Source: Desulfamplus sp.
Lineage (GTDB): Bacteria > Desulfobacterota > Desulfobacteria > Desulfobacterales > Desulfobacteraceae
Length of the DNA: 6,528 bases
Reading direction: 5' to 3'
Assembly (NCBI GenBank): GCA_015231395.1
Contig: JADGBP010000114.1
Coordinates: forward strand, 1 to 6,528
The notes under the pieces were generated by a model. It did no database searches. It had not been told where the DNA came from and saw only the letters and a list, made by a program, of their open reading frames with translations. The position numbers were made by a program, and so were the translations under genes. The number at the start of each line of letters is the position of its first letter. Position 1 is the first letter of the stretch. This document shows positions 1 to 5,737 of this stretch, piece after piece.

Positions 1-45
1 CCAAGTTCTATTTCACCAAGCTCTATTTCACCAAGCTCTATTTCA
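1..45. repeat. 15-bp tandem repeat, three copies
   Basis: Three head-to-tail copies of CCAAGYTCTATTTCA lie at 1-15, 16-30 and 31-45. The first differs from the others only by T instead of C at position 6 of the unit. The unit is a multiple of three, so copy number can change without shifting the plus-strand frame, where it encodes PSSIS. The array may continue to the left of the window. Confidence 0.9.
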
Positions 46-195
46 GAATATAATAATTCCAAAGCTGTTAATCACAGCACAGATGATTTTCACTATGGAA
101 CAGAATTTAAGCAAATACTCTATTCCGACAAAGAGCTTGCTCTTTACACATCGGATCAGGCAAATGTGGCTTATACAACTACACCTCTGTCATAA
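1..195 (+). CDS. C-terminal fragment of an unidentified protein with PSSIS repeats
   Basis: The reading frame is open from the left edge to TAA at 193-195 and gives 64 residues; the start lies outside the window. It begins with three copies of the pentapeptide PSSIS, followed by a polar, Tyr/Asp/Ser/Thr-rich stretch that ends in AYTTTPLS. I do not recognise a family and assign no function. The frame is preferred over the +1 alternative, which is also open here, because its composition is soluble-protein-like, while the other frame is rich in Leu, Ile and His and runs on into the 17-bp repeat array. The repeat next to a polar tail suggests a linker followed by a short C-terminal region. Whether this is a real gene end is moderately uncertain, because only 195 bases are visible. 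Confidence 0.5.
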   Translation, partial: PSSISPSSISPSSISEYNNSKAVNHSTDDFHYGTEFKQILYSDKELALYTSDQANVAYTTTPLS

Positions 196-197
196 AC

Positions 198-313
198 AAA
201 GAAGAGTCAACAACAAAGAAGAGTCAACAACAAAGAAGAGTCAACAACAAAGAAGAGTCAACAACAAAGAAGTGTCAACAACAAAGAAGTGTCAACAACA
301 AAGAAGTGTCAAC
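198..313. repeat. 17-bp minisatellite, about 6.8 copies, in two variant blocks
   Basis: Tandem units of 17 bp start at 198, 215, 232, 249, 266, 283 and 300; the last is incomplete. Units 1-4 read AAAGAAGAGTCAACAAC. Units 5-7 carry T instead of A in the middle (AAAGAAGTGTCAAC), so the array consists of two homogeneous blocks, as expected from unit-by-unit duplication. The period is not a multiple of three and is about 1.6 helical turns. The array lies between the upstream stop codon and the kinase start and is most simply non-coding. It could act as an iteron-like binding array, a spacer whose length varies, or just a product of replication slippage; the sequence alone does not decide. Confidence 0.95.
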
Positions 314-368
314 CGATTTCGAGCTGATGACCGGTTCCGAGCTGATGATGAGCGGTATCGAGCTGATA
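313..368. repeat. Degenerate 18-bp direct repeat, three copies
   Basis: Directly abutting the 17-bp array are CCGATTTCGAGCTGATGA (313-330) and CCGGTTCCGAGCTGATGA (331-348). A third, more diverged copy containing GCGGTATCGAGCTGAT (352-367) follows after a 3-base insertion. The shared core is TCGAGCTGAT or CCGAGCTGAT. The unit is unrelated to the neighbouring 17-mer, so two different repeat families sit end to end in the leader of the kinase gene. Confidence 0.8.
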
Positions 369-380
369 TGACCCTAAAAA

Positions 381-416
381 GAGCGTTATGACCTGCATAA
401 GGAGAGTGTTATGACC
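381..416 (+). promoter_or_regulatory. Kinase ribosome-binding site with duplicated start region and mini-ORF
   Basis: TAAGGAG at 398-404 lies six bases before the ATG at 411 and fixes the kinase start. The 13-mer around that start (404-416, GAGTGTTATGACC) also occurs with one mismatch at 381-393 (GAGCGTTATGACC). The upstream copy opens an eight-codon frame, MTCIRRVL, with ATG at 388. Its TGA (412-414) overlaps the kinase ATG as ATGA. The strong Shine-Dalgarno for the kinase forms the AGG-AGA arginine codons of this mini-ORF. The arrangement could couple translation; the upstream ATG has only a weak purine tract before it, so its use is uncertain. Confidence 0.65.
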
Positions 417-2243
417 GACATTAAATCCTCCAGATTAGTAGAAGCCATTAAAGCCATAGAAGATGGAATTTACATAATCGACAATAACTATAACGTTGAA
501 TACATGAACCATGCCATGATCAAGATTTTTGGAGATGGTGTTGGAAAAAAATGCTATGAAGCGATCAATAATGGAAAAGGAATCTGTTCATGGTGCAAGT
601 TTCATGAGGTGTTTGATAATGGTGAAACTCACTATGGCGAAGTCTATATGGATCATGTCAAGAAACATTTCAGCCTTATGGAACTGCCAATAACAAACAG
701 GGATGGCACAAGATCCAAGTTGTCTCTTTACCGTGATATTACCCGTGACAAGGAACAGCAGGCAAGACTGAAATCTTCTGAGGAGGGATATAAGCGGCTT
801 TTTGAACATGCCGGATGCGGCGTTTTCATAAGCAGCAAACAAGGCAGATTTTTAGATGTAAATCCGGCGTTTTTAAAAATGCTTGGTTATACAAAAAAAG
901 ATAATTTTCTTGCTCTGGATATTGCCACAGATCTCTATCTGACACCTGAAGACAGAAGAAAATTCATGGAAACTGTGGAAAAGCAGGGCAGGGTTGTAGA
1001 TTATGATGTTGTCTGGAGACGCAGGGACGGCAATATGATTCAGGTTCTGCTCACAAGCCATGTCCGTTATGATGAGAGTGGAAGTGTGATTGGATATGAA
1101 GGCATTGTAGTGGATCAGTCTCATCGCAAAATGATGGAAGAGAAGACGAAAAAAGCTTATAATTTTCTTGACCAGACAATTGAATGCTCTCCAAATGCAA
1201 TAATGGCGGCAGATTTAAAGGGTAATGTCCTCATATGGAACAAAGGGGCTGAAGAGGTGTTTGGTGAGAAAGCTCAGGATGTGATAGGAAAGAAAAATAT
1301 AAAAGATGTTTATGCCGGTGATCTTGCAAAAAAAGTGATGAAAATGATCCGTTCCAGTGATTACGGAGGTGTGGGAAAACTTAAATCTTATCCTTTAACA
1401 TTTACAGGCATTGACGGAAAAGAGACTGAAGGGAATCTCTCCGCAACTATTTTGTATGATGATGATGGAAAGGAGATTGCATCTGTAGGCAGTTTTGTGG
1501 ATCTTGGGGAGAGGCTGGCAATGGAGCGCAAGCTAAGTGAAACCCGTCAACAGCTTCTTCAATCTGAAAAATTGGCTGCCATGGGGCGATTAACCTCCCA
1601 AATTGCCCATGAACTGAACAATCCTCTGTTTGGCATCATGAATACCCTTGAGCTTATGAAAACAGAGATATCTCCCCAGAATAAACGGCGAAAACTTTTG
1701 GATATGTCTATCTCCGAGACAATGAGGCTTGCTGATATGCTCAAAAAGATGCTCTCTTTTTCAAAACCGGATCAAGAGAGAAAGATCAATATAAATATCA
1801 ATACAGTTCTTGATGAGATAATTCTTCTCTATGAAAAAAGGTTCAGGGAAAACAGCGTAAAGTTTGAGTATCAGTTTGCAGAAAACATTCCAATGGTAAA
1901 CGCATCCAAGGATCAGTTAAGACAGGTCTTTCTCAACATGATCTCCAATGCCATGGATGCCATGCCAGAAGGTGGCAATCTGAAGATAGTTACAGCGTAT
2001 GACAAAAATCAGGTGAGTATCATTTTGTCAGATACCGGAATTGGGATTAGAGAGGAGCATCTGGAAAAAATTTTTGATTCGTTCTTCACCACAAAGACAG
2101 ACAGTGTCAAAGGTGTAGGGCTTGGATTATCAGTATGCTATGGTTTTGTAAAAGATCATGGCGGAGACATCAAGGTTGAAAGCAGGGTAGGGGAAGGTAC
2201 TACTTTTAACATAACGCTGCCTGTAAGCGGGGTAGAACAGTAG
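411..2243 (+). CDS. Cytosolic PAS-domain sensor histidine kinase
   Basis: This 610-residue hybrid-free sensor kinase has three predicted PAS domains, at about residues 8-115, 122-240 and 250-370. A HisKA dimerisation domain follows with the phospho-acceptor H400 in IAHELNNP. The HATPase domain has N509/N513 in the N box (LNMISNAMDA), DTGIG at 541-545, the F box FDSFFTTK at 555-562, and GVGLGLS at 568-574. No hydrophobic segment long enough for a membrane span is seen, so it should sense a cytoplasmic signal. PAS1 contains C48, C59 and C62 (KKCYEAIN...ICSWCK), a cysteine pattern that recurs in PAS kinases of anaerobes and could bind metal or respond to redox state; the ligand is unknown. There is no receiver domain and no response regulator gene nearby, so the phosphotransfer partner lies elsewhere. 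The ATG at 411 is supported by TAAGGAG six bases upstream. The murI gene starts four bases after its stop. Confidence 0.95.
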   Translation: MTDIKSSRLVEAIKAIEDGIYIIDNNYNVEYMNHAMIKIFGDGVGKKCYEAINNGKGICSWCKFHEVFDNGETHYGEVYMDHVKKHFSLMELPITNRDGTRSKLSLYRDITRDKEQQARLKSSEEGYKRLFEHAGCGVFISSKQGRFLDVNPAFLKMLGYTKKDNFLALDIATDLYLTPEDRRKFMETVEKQGRVVDYDVVWRRRDGNMIQVLLTSHVRYDESGSVIGYEGIVVDQSHRKMMEEKTKKAYNFLDQTIECSPNAIMAADLKGNVLIWNKGAEEVFGEKAQDVIGKKNIKDVYAGDLAKKVMKMIRSSDYGGVGKLKSYPLTFTGIDGKETEGNLSATILYDDDGKEIASVGSFVDLGERLAMERKLSETRQQLLQSEKLAAMGRLTSQIAHELNNPLFGIMNTLELMKTEISPQNKRRKLLDMSISETMRLADMLKKMLSFSKPDQERKINININTVLDEIILLYEKRFRENSVKFEYQFAENIPMVNASKDQLRQVFLNMISNAMDAMPEGGNLKIVTAYDKNQVSIILSDTGIGIREEHLEKIFDSFFTTKTDSVKGVGLGLSVCYGFVKDHGGDIKVESRVGEGTTFNITLPVSGVEQ

Positions 2244-2247
2244 TCAT

Positions 2248-3249
2248 ATGAATACGACCAGATTTTTTGCAGGCTGTTCAATGAACAATTTTTTGCATGA
2301 GAATGAGAGTAAAGAGTTAATGATTTATTCCGTGCAGGAAGGCACAGAGTTAATAATCAACTCTTTATATGAAAGCAAAGAGTCCGTAATCAATTCTTTG
2401 TATGAGAGTAAAGAGTCAATGATCAATTCTTTACAGAAGAGCAAAGATTTATGCAATGCTCCTGTTGGTGTGTTTGATTCCGGTGTTGGTGGATTGTCAG
2501 TACTTATGGAGATTCGCAGACAGCTTCCTGCAGAAAATCTGATCTATGTTGCAGACTCAGGTCATGTTCCTTATGGCAATAGACCTGCAAACTTTATTGA
2601 AAAACGGGCAACTGCAATTACTGAATTTCTTCTTGGTGCTGATGTCAAAGCCATAGTGGTGGCATGCAACACAGTAACTGTTGTTGCTGTAGAGAGTCTT
2701 CGTTCATGGTGTCCTGTTCCCATAGTAGCTATGGAGCCTGCAATAAAACCTGCTGCAAGCATCACTAAATCCGGTGTGATCGGAGTGATTGCAACAAGTC
2801 AGACTCTATCAAGCAAGAGTGTAGCTCGTCTTTGTAATATGTATGGAAGTAATATTGAAGTCCTTCTTCAGCCATGCCCGGGACTTGTTGAGTTGGTAGA
2901 GCAAGCAGAACTGACAAGCATCTCAACAAGATCTTTGTTGAGTGATTATCTTTCTCCGCTGCTTGACAAGGGTGCTGACACCATTGTTTTAGGATGCACC
3001 CATTATCCTTTTTTGAAGCAGATGATCAGTGAAGTTGCAGGTACTGATGTTGTCATCATTGATCCTGCGGCTCCGGTAGCAAGAGAACTTTTACGGCAGC
3101 TTTCACTTCGTCAGCTATCTGCATCATCAGTCCGGTCAGGCAGTGAAATGTTTTTTGCAAGCGACCATCTGTCAAATGCACAGACAATAACATCAAAACT
3201 CTGGGGGCGGCAAATAGAGGTTCATAAACTGCCCCATGCTTATTGTTAA
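2248..3249 (+). CDS. murI: Glutamate racemase with a repeat-built N-terminal extension
   Basis: MurI interconverts L- and D-glutamate in the cytoplasm and supplies D-Glu for peptidoglycan. The core starts near residue 70 with NAPVGVFDSGVGGLSV. The two catalytic cysteines of this cofactor-independent family are C140 (VVACNTVT) and C250 (LGCTHYPFL), and VPYGNRP at 107-113 is also characteristic. The core of about 264 residues matches the usual length. The first 69 residues are extra. They hold 11-residue repeats such as ELIINSLYESK, ESVINSLYESK and ESMINSLQKSK. The real start is uncertain: in-frame ATGs occur at 2248, 2281, 2320 and 2419, and none has a strong Shine-Dalgarno. 2248 is kept because it is the longest and lies four bases after the kinase stop, consistent with coupled translation. 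2419 would leave 12 extra residues before the core. Function is secure; the N-terminus is not. Confidence 0.93.
   Translation: MNTTRFFAGCSMNNFLHENESKELMIYSVQEGTELIINSLYESKESVINSLYESKESMINSLQKSKDLCNAPVGVFDSGVGGLSVLMEIRRQLPAENLIYVADSGHVPYGNRPANFIEKRATAITEFLLGADVKAIVVACNTVTVVAVESLRSWCPVPIVAMEPAIKPAASITKSGVIGVIATSQTLSSKSVARLCNMYGSNIEVLLQPCPGLVELVEQAELTSISTRSLLSDYLSPLLDKGADTIVLGCTHYPFLKQMISEVAGTDVVIIDPAAPVARELLRQLSLRQLSASSVRSGSEMFFASDHLSNAQTITSKLWGRQIEVHKLPHAYC
2281..2445 (+). repeat. 33-bp tandem repeat in the 5' end of murI
   Basis: Three clear 33-bp units occupy 2347-2379, 2380-2412 and 2413-2445 (peptides ELIINSLYESK, ESVINSLYESK, ESMINSLQKSK). Two diverged units precede them at 2281-2313 (MNNFLHENESK) and 2314-2346 (ELMIYSVQEGT). 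Differences between the clear units include several third-position changes, which suggests the reading frame has been under some constraint. Each clear unit also contains a dyad that could fold in mRNA: AGAGTT/AACTCT at 2346-2351 and 2359-2364, AAAGAGT/ATTCTTT at 2377-2383 and 2393-2399, and TAAAGAGT/ATTCTTTA at 2409-2416 and 2426-2433. The last two pairings include one G-U each. Confidence 0.85.
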
Positions 3250-3363
3250 ACCCGACATTGAGCAGACCCAAATCCCACATGAAATTCTTATATAGACTTT
3301 CAGAACAATATTTTGGTATCTCAATTTTTAAGAAGGACAACTGCAAGGGATTGCCCCCTGCTC

Positions 3364-3394
3364 TTGCCAATTTAATTATTTGGAACAATATAAA
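3364..3394 (+). promoter_or_regulatory. Possible sigma70-type promoter for the lipoprotein-leuCD unit
   Basis: TTGCCA at 3364-3369 matches five of six bases of the -35 consensus and TATAAA at 3389-3394 matches five of six of the -10. The spacing is 19 bp, longer than the preferred 17. Transcription would start about 25-30 bases before the lipoprotein ATG. The rest of the 181-base gap (3250-3430) holds an imperfect hairpin at about 3343-3361 without a T-run, so no convincing terminator for murI is seen. Transcription through from murI cannot be excluded. Confidence 0.35.
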
Positions 3395-3401
3395 AGAAAA
3401 T

Positions 3402-3432
3402 AAGGTGGGCTATTAAAATCAAGGTGAGCTAT
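3402..3432 (+). promoter_or_regulatory. Duplicated ribosome-binding site before the lipoprotein gene
   Basis: AAGGTGGGCTAT (3402-3413) and AAGGTGAGCTAT (3421-3432) form a 12-bp direct repeat with one mismatch at a 19-base offset. The second copy places AAGGTG four bases before the ATG at 3431 and includes its first two bases. The first copy is followed by TATTAA and has no start codon, so it could only act as a decoy or standby ribosome site. Confidence 0.7.
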
Positions 3433-4387
3433 GAGCAAAAAAAAATCAGCAAACCATTTGTGTGTAGTAAAACAATTTTTAGTAATCAATATCTGTTTGA
3501 TCATATTTTTAATGCTCTGCTTAACACAGATTACGGGCTGTAAAGATGAAGAAACTAAAACGGAACCAAAAGCCGCTTCCCCTCAGGAAATTATCACTGG
3601 AACATGGAGCCGCTATGAAAACAAGGTTTATACACTGCTGATAATCAGAGGAAATGGCAACTGGTCATCTGATTTCAGAATTGAAGGTGGTACTTCAAAA
3701 ATTATTGAACGCAAAGGAAAAGCAAGCGGACTCTGGGCTATTGAAGACAAATATATCAATCTGACTGTCACAGAATCTGATATGGAAAATGTATGGACAG
3801 CAGGTACTACGTATAAACTTGAGATTATTGAGCTAAATAAAAAAAATATCACTGTTAAATATCCAAACGGAAGACTTATAACATGGAAAAAAGCACGCGT
3901 GCAGAAGGAGGCAAAAAAAGAAGGGGTTATAACTCCTGTAATTCCCATGAAGCCCTTGATTGTCAATCTCAATAAAATAAGCTCAAATGACAAAGACAGA
4001 TACCTGTGTATTGCACTTGAGCTTAATCTTGACGAGATGTCTCCCTCTGACATTGTGCCTAAATTGCACCCCCGTGCGTGGGACGCTGCGATTTTGTTTC
4101 TTAGCTCTCTGCTGTATAATGATGTGAGAACTTTTGATGAAATGAAAGTTATAACAGAAAGGCTTACAACAATACTGAACCCATATTTAGACGGACTTCT
4201 TGTGGAATCTGTCTCCAAACAGGTTGTCATTACATCAAGTATGGATAAAGTGGAAGAGTTTATTATCGAACACTCGCCACCTCCGGTACTTGAAACGCCA
4301 GAAGGAGAGAAACCAAAAGAAGAGAAACCAAAAGAAGAGAAACCAAAAGAAGAAAAACCAAAAGAAGAAAAAAAGAAGGAGAAATAA
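3431..4387 (+). CDS. Putative lipoprotein with a C-terminal FliL-like domain
   Basis: The 318-residue product begins with a basic n-region (MSKKKSANHLCVVK), a hydrophobic stretch at about 15-33, and the lipobox ITGC with C37 as the lipidated cysteine. It should therefore be a membrane-anchored lipoprotein facing the periplasm. Residues about 54-156 (GTWSRYENKVYTLLIIRGNG...YPNGRLITWKKA) look like a small beta-rich domain I cannot name. Residues about 174-268 resemble the periplasmic FliL domain: PLIVNL, then RYLCIALELNLDE, a helix with WDAAILFLSSLLYNDV, and an ending similar to VESVSKQVVIT. FliL normally supports the flagellar stator, but no flagellar gene is nearby and the usual anchor is a transmembrane helix, so a motility role is not implied. 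The protein ends in a charged EKPKE tandem tail. The stop is three bases before leuC, whose Shine-Dalgarno lies inside this gene, implying co-transcription. The FliL assignment is from pattern only. Confidence 0.8.
   Translation: MSKKKSANHLCVVKQFLVINICLIIFLMLCLTQITGCKDEETKTEPKAASPQEIITGTWSRYENKVYTLLIIRGNGNWSSDFRIEGGTSKIIERKGKASGLWAIEDKYINLTVTESDMENVWTAGTTYKLEIIELNKKNITVKYPNGRLITWKKARVQKEAKKEGVITPVIPMKPLIVNLNKISSNDKDRYLCIALELNLDEMSPSDIVPKLHPRAWDAAILFLSSLLYNDVRTFDEMKVITERLTTILNPYLDGLLVESVSKQVVITSSMDKVEEFIIEHSPPPVLETPEGEKPKEEKPKEEKPKEEKPKEEKKKEK
4307..4366 (+). repeat. 15-bp tandem repeat encoding EKPKE
   Basis: Units GAGAAACCAAAAGAA occur at 4307-4321, 4322-4336 and 4337-4351, then GAAAAACCAAAAGAA at 4352-4366. 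A decayed partial unit and a poly-purine tail continue to the stop at 4385-4387. The unit keeps frame. The peptide is a highly charged Pro-spaced tail of the lipoprotein, probably disordered and exposed. The purine-rich end of the array merges into AAGGAG, the leuC ribosome-binding site. Confidence 0.95.
4376..4381 (+). promoter_or_regulatory. leuC Shine-Dalgarno inside the lipoprotein gene
   Basis: AAGGAG lies nine bases before the leuC ATG at 4391 and within the last codons (KKEK) of the upstream gene. Ribosomes finishing the lipoprotein would cover it, which favours coupled translation. A second, weaker AAGGA at 4386-4390 is too close to the ATG to serve. Confidence 0.7.
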
Positions 4388-4390
4388 GGA

Positions 4391-5713
4391 ATGGGCAAAA
4401 CAATTGCTGAAAAAATATTTGACGCACATCATGTGGATTCTCCATCCGGAGATGTTGATGTTATAAGTTTAGACGCTGTATTCTGCCATGAAATTACAAC
4501 CCCTATTGCCATTACGGATTTGATGGCACGTGGCAAGGATAGAGTGTTTGACACGTCAAAAATAAAGGCGGTTATCGATCATGTTACACCGGCAAAGGAT
4601 TCCAAAACTGCAATGCAGGGTAAAATCCTCAGGGATTGGGCTGTCCGGCATGGTATAAAGGATTTTTTTGATATCGGAAGAAATGGTGTATGCCATGCTA
4701 TTTTTCCTGAAAAAGGATTTGTAAGACCAGGATTTACAATTATCATGGGAGATTCCCACACATGCACTCACGGTGCGTTTGGAGCATTTGCCGCGGGGGT
4801 TGGAACAACAGATCTTGAAGTTGGCATTCTCAAAGGAGTTTGTGCGTTCAAAAAACCGGAATCTATTAAAGTTGAGATTTCAGGGACTCTTGATTCTGGG
4901 GTTTATGCAAAAGATGTGATTCTCTCTCTTATTGGTAAAATCGGGGTTAACGGTGCCACCAACAAGGTGCTGGAATTCCATGGGTCTGTGGTCGAGTCCA
5001 TGACCATGGATCAACGTATGACTCTATGCAATATGGCGGTCGAAGCCGGTGCCACAAGCGGCATATGTGCTCCTGATATGGTTACAGTAGAGTACCTATG
5101 GCCATTCATAAAAGATGAATATGCCTCAAAGGATACACACACCTCAAAAGACGAAAACTCATTAAAAAAGGTCGCACTGGAGGCATTCAACAAATTTACA
5201 CCAGATGCTGATGCTAAATACAGCTCTACTATCCAGATGAGTGTTTCCAATCTTCAGCCTCAAGTTACATTCGGATACAAGCCAGATCAGGTAAAACCGG
5301 TTGCCGAGATGGAGGGTACACCCATTAATCAGGTCTATATCGGTTCCTGCACCAATGGCAGATTGGAAGATCTTGAAATTGCTTCATCCATTCTCAAAGG
5401 CAAAAAAATTGCCGCTTCGGTCAGAGGTATTGTTTCTCCGGCAACTCCTGAAATTTATTCTAAGGCATTGGATAAAGGCATTATCAAGATATTCATGGAT
5501 GCGGGTTTCTGTGTTACCAATCCCACCTGTGGGGCATGTCTTGGGATGAGTAACGGCGTTCTTGCAGATGGAGAGGTTTGTGCTGCAACCACCAACAGAA
5601 ATTTTAATGGTCGCATGGGTAAAGGCAGCATGGTTCATCTTATGAGTCCTGCAACTGCAGCGGCATCGGCAATCAAAGGAGTCATTACCAACTCAGAACT
5701 TTATTCAGCATGA
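4391..5713 (+). CDS. leuC: 3-isopropylmalate dehydratase, large subunit (aconitase superfamily)
   Basis: With LeuD, this subunit would isomerise 2-isopropylmalate to 3-isopropylmalate in leucine biosynthesis, using a [4Fe-4S] cluster in the cytoplasm. Cluster ligands are visible as C320 in GSCTNGR and as C380 and C383 in CVTNPTCGAC. Other family motifs are DHVTPAKD (about residue 63), FPEKGFVRPG, GDSHTCTHGAFGAF (120-133), and the C-terminal NRNFNGRMGKG. At 440 residues it is slightly longer than the usual archaeal-type separate large subunit of about 420. The excess includes a hexapeptide repeat at residues 240-257. The family also contains homoaconitase and related hydro-lyases, so the exact substrate is an inference; leuA and leuB are not in the window. 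The start is fixed by AAGGAG at 4376-4381. leuD follows 24 bases downstream in the same orientation. Confidence 0.9.
   Translation: MGKTIAEKIFDAHHVDSPSGDVDVISLDAVFCHEITTPIAITDLMARGKDRVFDTSKIKAVIDHVTPAKDSKTAMQGKILRDWAVRHGIKDFFDIGRNGVCHAIFPEKGFVRPGFTIIMGDSHTCTHGAFGAFAAGVGTTDLEVGILKGVCAFKKPESIKVEISGTLDSGVYAKDVILSLIGKIGVNGATNKVLEFHGSVVESMTMDQRMTLCNMAVEAGATSGICAPDMVTVEYLWPFIKDEYASKDTHTSKDENSLKKVALEAFNKFTPDADAKYSSTIQMSVSNLQPQVTFGYKPDQVKPVAEMEGTPINQVYIGSCTNGRLEDLEIASSILKGKKIAASVRGIVSPATPEIYSKALDKGIIKIFMDAGFCVTNPTCGACLGMSNGVLADGEVCAATTNRNFNGRMGKGSMVHLMSPATAAASAIKGVITNSELYSA
5108..5161 (+). repeat. 18-bp in-frame repeat inside leuC
   Basis: Three consecutive 18-bp units at 5108-5125, 5126-5143 and 5144-5161 encode IKDEYA, SKDTHT and SKDENS. 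The middle and last units share TCAAARGAY. The stretch lies between the catalytic N-terminal part and the GSCTNGR cluster motif, where LeuC proteins vary in length, so it is probably a tolerated surface-loop expansion. The copies have diverged enough to suggest an older duplication than the arrays at 198-313 or 4307-4366. Confidence 0.7.
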
Positions 5714-5737
5714 TACGTTAACAAGAGGTAAAACAAC

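Noticed and set aside
130..145. Inverted repeat AAAGAGC-TT-GCTCTTT
   Set aside because: A two-base loop inside a coding frame without a T-run or nearby operator context is most likely chance.
198..313. CRISPR array
   Set aside because: Units are 17 bp and directly contiguous with no unique spacers, and there are no cas genes.
198..313. Minus-strand promoters from TTGACA-like words in units 5-7
   Set aside because: The words recur only because the repeat does, and no -10-like hexamer lies at a proper distance or leads into a minus-strand gene.
83..391. A 102-codon plus-strand frame across the repeats
   Set aside because: It has no ribosome-binding site, overlaps the left-edge coding frame, and most of it is just translation of the 17-bp and 18-bp repeats; all three frames of the 17-mer lack stops, so openness is not evidence.
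3343..3367. Rho-independent terminator after murI
   Set aside because: The hairpin is imperfect and no T-run follows; the sequence overlaps the proposed promoter instead.
3628..4398. A 256-codon minus-strand frame opposite the lipoprotein gene
   Set aside because: It is the antisense shadow of the lipoprotein and its EKPKE tail, which yields low-complexity SSFGF repeats; the plus strand has a start, ribosome site, lipobox and operon context.
4200..4466. A plus-strand 88-codon frame spanning the lipoprotein end and leuC start
   Set aside because: It is a shifted reading of the purine-rich repeat (KKRNQKKRNQ) and overlaps two well-supported genes.
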